Of a stretch of 8,829 nt of DNA, positions 1 through 5,580 are shown piece after piece. Position 1 is the stretch's first letter; each line of letters opens with the position of its first letter. The position numbers and the translations under genes were made by a program. This DNA is from Candidatus Omnitrophota bacterium (GTDB lineage Bacteria; Hinthialibacterota; Hinthialibacteria; Hinthialibacterales; JAKPRU01), in contig JAKPRU010000796.1 of assembly GCA_029557025.1 (NCBI GenBank), positions 1 to 8,829 of the forward strand, in the 5' to 3' direction. The notes beneath the pieces are model-generated. The model did not search any database and was not told the DNA's origin. It saw only the letters and a list, made by a program, of their open reading frames with translations.

Positions 1-912
1 CTCGGATTTGAGGGGGTTCAGTTCCATGATGACGATGTGGTTCCGGCGGACTGGTCCGCCTCGGAAACCGAGAAGGGGGTCAAGAAAGTCAAACGCATGT
101 TGGATGGCGAGGGTCTGGTGGCGGAGTTTGTCGCCCCTCGATTGTGGGAAGACCCTCGCACCATCGATGGCGCAGTGACCTCCAACAACCCCGCCGACCG
201 GAAATACGCCCTGGAACGCAGCAAGCGAAACATTGACATCGCCAATATGCTCGGTACAAACAAGATCGTTCTCTGGCCTGCGCGGGAAGGAACGTATATC
301 CGTGAATCGAAGGATCCCATCGCTTCGGTTGGCCGCATGGTGGAATACATAAACGCCCTGCTCGAATACGATCCGAATGTTTTAATCCTGGGCGAGATGA
401 AGCCGAATGAACCGATGGACCAGGCTTATTTCCCCACGGTGGGACATTTTATCGGACTGGCTTACAAAACTTGCGATCCGGAGCGAGTCGGCGCACTGAT
501 CGAGACAGCGCACTGCATTCTCGCCGGATTGGATCCGTCGGATGAAATGGCCTACGCGCTGTATCACGGCAAGCTCTGGAGTGTGCATCTGAACGACCAG
601 AACGGCCTGAAATTCGATGAGGACAAGACGTTCGGATCGGTGAATCTCCGACGCGCATTCAACCAGGTCGATCTTCTGGATCAAAACGGCTATGGGAAAA
701 ACGGCGAATTTGTCGGGCTGGATGTCAAGGCAATGCGGACACAGAAACGCGCCGTTTCCATGCAGCATCTCACCAACAGCCGGGAAATCTTCCTCAAACT
801 GGTTGAGGTATCCCGTCGCGTCGACCGGAATCTTATAGCGGAATTCATCAAAGAACGTGATTACGAAAGTCTGGAATTGTATATCGTAAAAACGTTAATG
901 GGGCTTTCGTAG
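1..912 (+). CDS. Xylose-isomerase-family TIM-barrel sugar isomerase (5' end cut off by window)
   Basis: The frame is open from base 1 to a TAG at 910-912, giving 303 residues. The true start lies upstream, and about 45 residues are missing judged by alignment from memory to Actinoplanes/Streptomyces xylose isomerase. Expected role is cytoplasmic, divalent-metal-dependent aldose-ketose isomerisation. Numbered from the window start, I see the FHDDD motif (H9 and D12, equivalent to catalytic H54 and D57), EMKPNEP (E132 and K134, equivalent to E181 and K183), ETAH (E168 and H171, equivalent to E217 and H220), KFDED (D206 and D208, equivalent to D255 and D257) and GLDVKAMRT (D241, equivalent to D287). 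The metal-1 ligand D245 is replaced by histidine (H196, in VHLNDQNG), so the substrate may not be xylose. This His recalls the L-rhamnose isomerase ligand set. Family assignment is firm; the substrate is unknown, so I give no symbol. Confidence 0.88.
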   Translation, partial: LGFEGVQFHDDDVVPADWSASETEKGVKKVKRMLDGEGLVAEFVAPRLWEDPRTIDGAVTSNNPADRKYALERSKRNIDIANMLGTNKIVLWPAREGTYIRESKDPIASVGRMVEYINALLEYDPNVLILGEMKPNEPMDQAYFPTVGHFIGLAYKTCDPERVGALIETAHCILAGLDPSDEMAYALYHGKLWSVHLNDQNGLKFDEDKTFGSVNLRRAFNQVDLLDQNGYGKNGEFVGLDVKAMRTQKRAVSMQHLTNSREIFLKLVEVSRRVDRNLIAEFIKERDYESLELYIVKTLMGLS

Positions 913-930
913 CACTTTCCAAGAGAAGCA

Positions 931-968
931 TGAGGGGGTTGATTCTGTCGGACTGTTCAACCCCCTCA
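931..968. terminator. 12-bp perfect inverted repeat, possible terminator of the isomerase gene
   Basis: TGAGGGGGTTGA (931-942) and its exact reverse complement TCAACCCCCTCA (957-968) enclose a 14-nt loop, starting 18 bp after the isomerase stop codon. Position and stem strength fit transcription termination. No clean run of T follows on either strand, so it may not be a standard intrinsic terminator, or it may act by another mechanism. Confidence 0.5.
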
Positions 969-1002
969 TCCCAATCTTCTCCCAAAGGCCCCCGGCATAA
1001 GG

Positions 1003-1018
1003 GCAATTCCTGAATTGC
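1003..1018. repeat. Short inverted repeat GCAATTC/GAATTGC
   Basis: Two 7-bp arms (1003-1009 and 1012-1018) separated by two bases lie just left of the GAAA-loop palindrome. The pair may be the edge of the same dispersed repeat unit or chance. Nothing else in this 220-bp gap looks like a gene. Confidence 0.35.
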
Positions 1019-1025
1019 TCCTATC

Positions 1026-1056
1026 CGTCATTCCGGCGAAAGCCGGAATCCAGACG
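1026..1056. repeat. Dispersed palindromic repeat (GTCATTCC...GGAATCCAG type, dRS3-like)
   Basis: The core ATTCCGGC-GAAA-GCCGGAAT (1030-1049) is an 8-bp perfect stem closed by a GAAA tetraloop. An outer CGTC (1026-1029) pairs with GACG (1053-1056) across a CCA bulge. Spurious translations read SVIPAKAGIQ on the plus strand and WIPAFAGMT on the minus strand, peptides often mis-annotated in many bacterial genomes because this repeat class sits between genes. It resembles the Neisseria dRS3 pattern (ATTCC-spacer-GGAAT). I see only one copy here, so its dispersed nature is inferred from recognising the motif. It lies between two convergent genes. Confidence 0.65.
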
Positions 1057-1132
1057 GCAGAGCGCGAACATCCACATTCCATGAACAATCTCAAGCCCCG
1101 CCTTTCCAGGTTCTCTGTATTGAATAATCCCA

Positions 1133-1876
1133 CTATCTTTTCCCGCGTTTGTCTCCTCCGATCAGCTCCACAGCCCATCCACGAGCGCGGAGGCCGGATC
1201 GGATAATCTTCACGGCGGCATCCAGGGTGTGTGAGCCAAGATTGATTACCAGATCGTAGCCCGTCGCATCATTGATATCTCTCTGGAAATAGCGTTTCAC
1301 ATATTGGGCGCGGTCCTGGTCCACTTTTTTAATCTCATCTCGCGCTTGTTTTTCAGACATTCCTTCCGTATCCATCAAATTTCGAACTCGAAGATCTATG
1401 GGGGCAACTGTGCGCACCCGATACGCGGAAGTCCCCGACAGGATATAGTTCGCCCCCCGGCCCAGAATCACCACACCGCCCTGAAGCGCTGTCGTTTTGA
1501 CTACTTCGATCAGTCCCCGAATGTAATCATCATGGTCGGTGATTTGCATGGAAAACATTCCTTCAACCCATAATTCCAAATACGACCGATCCTGCTCGTC
1601 CAGAGATTCCACCACGTGCCGACGTAAAGAGGCTTGCTGGCTGAGATAATCAATGATCTGGCGATCAAACAACCCATACTGCAATTCCCGTGACAGCAGT
1701 TTCGCCAGTTGTTTACCCCGCGATCCCCGCTCCCGTGAGATGGTCACTACCGGTTTCAGATCGGCAAGGTGTTCCGCTTCAAAGGAGCTTTCTTCCTGCC
1801 GATGTTTCTCGAAAGCCGCTCGTTCCGCGTTCCACAGATTGATCTGACGGTTCACGATCTGGTGGATGTTCGGCAT
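1133..1876 (-). CDS. Cytidylate-kinase-like family protein
   Basis: This encodes a 247-residue P-loop nucleoside-monophosphate-kinase-fold protein of the cytidylate-kinase-like (Cytidylate_kin2) type. The ATG at 1876-1874 is chosen because GGAAAGGAAA sits 5 bases upstream; a TTG at 1909 would add 11 residues but lacks that support. After a 40-residue charged, probably helical N-terminal extension come TISRERGSRGKQLA (residues 45-58, a degenerate P-loop as in this family), YGLFDRQIID (acceptor-site region), GGVVILGRGANYIL and a VRTVAP strand. The Arg-rich DQDRAQYVKRYF stretch resembles a lid. Family members are predicted to phosphorylate CMP-like substrates, but most are uncharacterised and this is unlikely to be the housekeeping cmk. 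It is transcribed divergently from the sdh operon and convergently with the isomerase gene. Confidence 0.82.
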   Translation of the reverse strand: MPNIHQIVNRQINLWNAERAAFEKHRQEESSFEAEHLADLKPVVTISRERGSRGKQLAKLLSRELQYGLFDRQIIDYLSQQASLRRHVVESLDEQDRSYLELWVEGMFSMQITDHDDYIRGLIEVVKTTALQGGVVILGRGANYILSGTSAYRVRTVAPIDLRVRNLMDTEGMSEKQARDEIKKVDQDRAQYVKRYFQRDINDATGYDLVINLGSHTLDAAVKIIRSGLRARGWAVELIGGDKRGKR

Positions 1877-1918
1877 CGGCGTTTCCTTTCCGATTCGGCA
1901 TTGGACCAAATCCTATGA

Positions 1919-2116
1919 AGTATCTTCATTTTCATTATACCGCGTTTCCTGGCGAGTGCGGTCCGGCGCTTCACCATTTCGGATGAAACCTCGCGGCTTC
2001 GCCGGTTTGCGGGCGCCGTTTACCGGCTGGAATATCTCGGTTATGAGGCCACGACGGTGCAGAATGAAATTCGCACAGCCGCTGAGCCGACCGTGAATAT
2101 CACGCAAGAAGGGTAG
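1919..2116 (+). pseudogene. Possible coding remnant without a start codon
   Basis: In this frame the DNA is open for 65 codons to a TAG at 2114-2116. From about 1964 it reads like protein: RRFTISDETSRLRRF, then AGAVYRLEYLGYEATTVQNE, then a short acidic tail. About 64% of third codon positions from 1964 on are G or C, which looks normal for coding DNA. There is no ATG, GTG or TTG at the left part of the frame. An ATG at 1915 in another frame (MKYLHFHYTAFPGE...) would need a frameshift near 1960 to join it, and has no clear ribosome binding site. It could be the relic 3' end of a lost gene or simply non-coding DNA. I do not recognise the family. The left part overlaps the minus-strand -10 candidate. 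Confidence 0.28.
1934..1939 (-). promoter_or_regulatory. Candidate -10 box for the cytidylate-kinase-like gene
   Basis: The minus strand reads exactly TATAAT, about 58 bases before the chosen ATG at 1876. No good TTGACA match lies at 16-18 bp spacing (ACCGCA at 17 bp), so this is a perfect -10 with a poor -35. It would give a leader of roughly 50 nt. Confidence 0.35.
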
Positions 2117-2121
2117 ACTGC

Positions 2122-2150
2122 GTAACGAGAGTTCTGGTATATCGTATAAG
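2122..2150 (+). promoter_or_regulatory. Candidate promoter for the sdh operon
   Basis: TATAAG at 2145-2150 matches the -10 consensus at 5 of 6 positions. GTAACG at 2122-2127, 17 bp upstream, matches -35 at only 3 of 6. It would give a leader of about 60 nt before sdhC. A weaker alternative is TTGGCA at 2152-2157 with a poor -10. No operator or riboswitch was recognised. Confidence 0.25.
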
Positions 2151-2217
2151 ATTGGCATTCCGCCGTTTCGGTTTGTACTGGGTGTGGGAACCGCCAACGA
2201 TAATTGAAAGGATTGCG

Positions 2218-2850
2218 ATGACTGCTGAGTCATGCAGGGCGTTTTATTTTCGGCGATTGCATAGCTTGCTGGGAATTGTCCCAATCGGAGCCTTTTTCTG
2301 CGAACACGTTCTGACCAACAGTCTCGCGTTCTTTGAGGGACCGGAGAAATTCGACAAGACGGCTCTGTTTCTTCAGGAATTGCCGTTCATTCGCTTCTTG
2401 GAGATTTTTCTCATCGGCATACCGATTCTTCTTCATGCCGTCCTGGGGCTGATGGTTTGGTGGAATTCACGGTGCAATCTGCATGAATACGGATATTTGC
2501 GCAATTGGCTCCACTTTCTGCAACGATGGACCGGCATTGGGGCACTGGTTTTTATCCTCGTTCATGTGTGGGGAATGCGAATCAGCTGGACCTTTCATTC
2601 CGGGATGGAACATGTGGATTTCGCTTATGTCTCACAGGTGTTCAATCGTTCGCTGCTCATTCCGTTTTATGTTGCCGGTGTGGCCTGTGTCTCATTCCAT
2701 TTTGCGAACGGACTCTGGAATTTCCTGATCACTTGGGGGATTGCGGTGAGCGAGCGTTCCCAGAGAGACCTGCTGGCTCTGTGTGGAATCGTGGGGATCG
2801 TGATATTTTGCGGATTCATGTTTTCTCTGGCGGCGTTCGTGGCAGCGTGA
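2218..2850 (+). CDS. sdhC: Succinate dehydrogenase (type B) di-haem cytochrome b558 subunit SdhC
   Basis: This 210-residue integral membrane subunit anchors SdhAB to the cytoplasmic membrane and passes electrons between the iron-sulphur subunit and menaquinone through two haems b. Five hydrophobic segments are visible (about residues 14-38, 60-82, 105-122, 145-173 and 185-209). All four axial haem ligands expected from Bacillus subtilis SdhC (H28, H70, H113, H155) have counterparts at H30, H73, H116 and H161. The RRLHSLLG start motif is also typical, and the length is close to the B. subtilis protein (about 200). The ATG at 2218 is preceded by GAAAGGA at 5-nt spacing; an upstream TTG at 2152 would add 22 atypical residues and is rejected. 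It is first in a sdhCAB operon, 12 bp ahead of sdhA. The fifth helix carries no Glu equivalent to the E-pathway residue of Wolinella fumarate reductase. Confidence 0.93.
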   Translation: MTAESCRAFYFRRLHSLLGIVPIGAFFCEHVLTNSLAFFEGPEKFDKTALFLQELPFIRFLEIFLIGIPILLHAVLGLMVWWNSRCNLHEYGYLRNWLHFLQRWTGIGALVFILVHVWGMRISWTFHSGMEHVDFAYVSQVFNRSLLIPFYVAGVACVSFHFANGLWNFLITWGIAVSERSQRDLLALCGIVGIVIFCGFMFSLAAFVAA

Positions 2851-2862
2851 GGAAGGAACAAG

Positions 2863-4722
2863 ATGACAGGACATAGATATTTGATTGTGGGCGGGGGACT
2901 GGCGGGACTATCGGCGGCGATGCGCCTGGCGGAGCTGGGAGCGGATATGGACCTGTTCTCGGTAGTCCCGGTAAAACGATCCCATTCGGTCTGTGCCCAG
3001 GGCGGTATCAATGGCGCGGTAAACGCCAAAGGCGAAGGCGACAGTCCGGATCTTCATTTCTATGACACGGTGAAAGGCGGCGATTTCCTGGCGGATCAGC
3101 CGTTTTGCAAGGACATGTGCTACGCCGCGCCGGGAATCATCTACCTGATGGACCGCATGGGTGTCCCGTTCAATCGCACACCGGAAGGCCATCTCGATTT
3201 CCGGCGGTTTGGCGGGACCCTCTACAACCGAACAGCCTTTTCCGGCTCAACAACCGGCCAGCAGCTTCTATACGCGCTTGATGAACAGGTCCGTCGGTAC
3301 GAGGTTGCTGGAAGAGTCAAAAAATACGAGAATTGGGAGTTCCTTTCGGCGATCATCGACTCGAAAGGGATCTGCTGCGGCATCGTGGCGGTCAATCTGG
3401 CGACCATGGAGGTCCGTGCGTTCGAAGGAGCCGCCGTGATCCTGGCCACTGGCGGTCCCGGTCTGGTGTTCGGACGAACCACCAATTCCATGATCAATAC
3501 CGGCTCGGCGGCATCCATGGTCTACCAGCAGGGTGCAAAGTACGCCAATGGGGAGTTTATCCAGATCCATCCCACCGCTATTCCGGGAACAGACAAGCTG
3601 CGCCTCATATCGGAATCCGCTCGCGGAGAGGGCGGACGAATCTGGGTCCCGAAAAAGAAAGGCGATTCCCGTCCTCCCGAAACCATCCCCGAAGAGGATC
3701 GGTGGTATTTCCTCGAAGAACGTTACCCGCGATATGGAAACCTGGTTCCGCGCGATGTCGCCTCCCGTGAGATTTACGATGTCTGTATCAACCTCGGCCT
3801 CGGCCTCGATGGAAAAGCCATGGTGTATCTGGACCTGACCCACAAACCTGCGCAAGAGTTGGACCGCAAATTGGGGGGGATTCTGGAGATATACGAAAAA
3901 TTCGTCGGCGAAGACCCGCGCAAAACCCCCATGCGCATTTTTCCGGCGGTGCATTATTCCATGGGTGGCCTGTGGGTAGGCTTCGAAAAAACACCGGATG
4001 GCCTTCTGGATCGTCGCAGCCCCAGAAACCACATGACCAACATCCCCGGCCTGTATGCAATCGGCGAGGTGGATTGTCAATACCACGGCGCGAATCGCCT
4101 GGGAGCCAATTCCCTGCTCTCCTGTATTTTCGCGGGGCTGGTTGTCGCACCGGCGGTTATCCAATTCCACAAGAGCGTCCAGGGCGATTTCAGCGCGGCC
4201 GCCGAAAATGAAAGAAAACGCATGGCCGATCGCCTCGAACGGATACGCGAAATGAACGGCAAGGAAAATCCCTATCGCCTCCATGGCGAACTCGGAGAGT
4301 GGATGGAGAAAAATGTCACCATCGTGCGTGAAAATCCTCAGCTTCAGGAAACACAAATGAAACTGGACGCTTTACAGGAACGATGGAAAGACTGCTCGGT
4401 CCTCGATAATTCCACCTGGAACAACCAGCCGGTGTTGTTCCTGCATCAACTGTGGAATATGCTGGAGTTGGCGAAAATCATCGTGAAAGGCGCGTTGCGG
4501 CGGGATGAATGCCGTGGCTCGCATTTCAAAAAACAATTTGAGATCAAACAACCGGATAATGTGGATTCCCCCGAATACCGGGAGTATCTCAAACTCTGGA
4601 AAGCAAACCACGACCAGTGGTGCAAAACCACCATTGCCACGTATACACCCAGCGGGCCAGAAATTACATACGAGAAAGTCGATCACAGTCTGATCGAACC
4701 GCATCCGCGTCGGTACGATTGA
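2863..4722 (+). CDS. sdhA: Succinate dehydrogenase / fumarate reductase flavoprotein subunit SdhA
   Basis: This 619-residue catalytic subunit oxidises succinate to fumarate (or the reverse) on covalently bound FAD at the cytoplasmic face of the complex. The N-terminal dinucleotide fold is IVGGGLAGLSAA (residues 8-19). RSHSVCAQGG follows with H41, the expected 8-alpha-histidyl FAD attachment site. Catalytic and substrate residues are visible: H236 (IHPTAIPG), ARGEGG (R254), R297 (VPRDVASR, the proton-shuttling Arg) and H364 (HYSMGG). A second FAD-binding stretch is RLGANSLLSC from R412. The C-terminal helical domain ends in a Tyr-containing tail. CAQGGINGAVN and overall layout match the Bacillus/menaquinone-type enzyme. 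AGGAAGG lies 6 bases before the ATG. It is followed after 45 bp by sdhB. Reaction direction cannot be read from this subunit alone. Confidence 0.96.
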   Translation: MTGHRYLIVGGGLAGLSAAMRLAELGADMDLFSVVPVKRSHSVCAQGGINGAVNAKGEGDSPDLHFYDTVKGGDFLADQPFCKDMCYAAPGIIYLMDRMGVPFNRTPEGHLDFRRFGGTLYNRTAFSGSTTGQQLLYALDEQVRRYEVAGRVKKYENWEFLSAIIDSKGICCGIVAVNLATMEVRAFEGAAVILATGGPGLVFGRTTNSMINTGSAASMVYQQGAKYANGEFIQIHPTAIPGTDKLRLISESARGEGGRIWVPKKKGDSRPPETIPEEDRWYFLEERYPRYGNLVPRDVASREIYDVCINLGLGLDGKAMVYLDLTHKPAQELDRKLGGILEIYEKFVGEDPRKTPMRIFPAVHYSMGGLWVGFEKTPDGLLDRRSPRNHMTNIPGLYAIGEVDCQYHGANRLGANSLLSCIFAGLVVAPAVIQFHKSVQGDFSAAAENERKRMADRLERIREMNGKENPYRLHGELGEWMEKNVTIVRENPQLQETQMKLDALQERWKDCSVLDNSTWNNQPVLFLHQLWNMLELAKIIVKGALRRDECRGSHFKKQFEIKQPDNVDSPEYREYLKLWKANHDQWCKTTIATYTPSGPEITYEKVDHSLIEPHPRRYD

Positions 4723-4767
4723 TGAGGCACGGATGAATGGAGATTCTTTAACTCTTGAAAGGATACC

Positions 4768-5523
4768 ATGAGCGTGGCGGACAAGATTCGGGTCAAAGTC
4801 AGGAGACAGAACAACCCCGGAGCCGAACCGTATTGGGAGGAGTTCGAGCTCGAATCCAGGCCCAATATGAACGTCATTGCTCTTTTGCAGGAAATCCGGC
4901 GCAACCCGGTAAATGTCTCCGGGAGACAGGTTGCTCCCGTAGCCTGGGAGTGCAGCTGTCTGGAGGAGGTCTGCGGAGCCTGCACCATGGTCATCAACGG
5001 CCGGGTCCGTCAGGCCTGCACCGCATTGATCGATCAAATTGAAACACCGGTTATCCTGCAACCCATGCGGAAGTTTCCAGTTGTCCGGGATCTCGTGGTA
5101 GATCGCTCCCGAATGTTCGAAACGCTCAAGAAGGTCCACGCCTGGGTGGAGATTGACGGAACCCACAATCTTGGTCCCGGTCCGAAACGAGCCCCGGAAG
5201 AACAGATGGAGGCTTACGAATATGCACGGTGTATGACCTGCGGCTGTTGCCTGGATGCCTGTCCTCAAGTCAACGACAGGAATTCCTTTTATGGTGCGGC
5301 AATTCTCGCCCAAGTCCGCCTGTTCAACATCCATCCTACCGGCAGGTATGAAAAAGCCGAGCGACTGCGTGCCATTATGCAGCCCGGTGGGATTCATGAG
5401 TGCGGCAATGCACAGAACTGCGTCCGGGTCTGCCCGAAAAAGATCCCCTTAACGACAGTAATCGCCAGGCTGAACGGCGACGTGGTGGTCCAGTCCATTA
5501 AGGACTTCCTATACGGAAAATAG
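4768..5523 (+). CDS. sdhB: Succinate dehydrogenase / fumarate reductase iron-sulphur subunit SdhB
   Basis: This 251-residue subunit carries electrons from the flavin to the membrane anchor through three clusters. The N-terminal ferredoxin-like domain binds [2Fe-2S] through C64, C69, C72 and C84 (CLEEVCGAC...C). The C-terminal domain has C155-x2-C158-x2-C161-x3-C165-P and C212-x5-C218-x3-C222-P. By analogy with E. coli SdhB, C155, C158, C161 and C222 hold [4Fe-4S], and C165, C212 and C218 hold [3Fe-4S]. The CGNAQNCVRVCPKKIPLTT stretch is typical of type B enzymes. All expected ligands are present, so the complex should be functional. The ATG is preceded by GAAAGGA at 5-nt spacing. It is third gene of the operon; a Tat-signal protein gene follows after 57 bp. 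Confidence 0.96.
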   Translation: MSVADKIRVKVRRQNNPGAEPYWEEFELESRPNMNVIALLQEIRRNPVNVSGRQVAPVAWECSCLEEVCGACTMVINGRVRQACTALIDQIETPVILQPMRKFPVVRDLVVDRSRMFETLKKVHAWVEIDGTHNLGPGPKRAPEEQMEAYEYARCMTCGCCLDACPQVNDRNSFYGAAILAQVRLFNIHPTGRYEKAERLRAIMQPGGIHECGNAQNCVRVCPKKIPLTTVIARLNGDVVVQSIKDFLYGK

Positions 5524-5580
5524 TAAGGCATACTGCGCATTCGAATATGTCATCCGGCATCCGAATCGGAGGAACAAAGA

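Noticed and set aside
966..1206. Small open frames on both strands with VIPAKAGIQ / WIPAFAGMT peptides
   Set aside because: These are translations of the palindromic repeat, a known source of false gene calls, and have no ribosome binding site.
1913..2284. Minus-strand open frame of 123 codons across the sdhC start
   Set aside because: It overlaps the sdhC start and its leader, is rich in low-information Pro/Arg/Asn stretches, and has no recognisable family.
3268..4356. Minus-strand open frame of 362 codons inside sdhA
   Set aside because: It is fully antisense to a clearly recognised sdhA, and its translation shows no family motif. Long antisense frames are common opposite GC-rich genes.
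4372..5397. Minus-strand open frame of 341 codons opposite sdhA/sdhB
   Set aside because: It spans the end of sdhA and most of sdhB, both with complete catalytic or cluster motifs; the antisense product is not protein-like.
5524..5580. ATTCG/CGAAT and CATCCG repeats between sdhB and the next gene, as a terminator or operator
   Set aside because: The arms are only 5-6 bp with no stable stem or T-run; too weak to support a feature.
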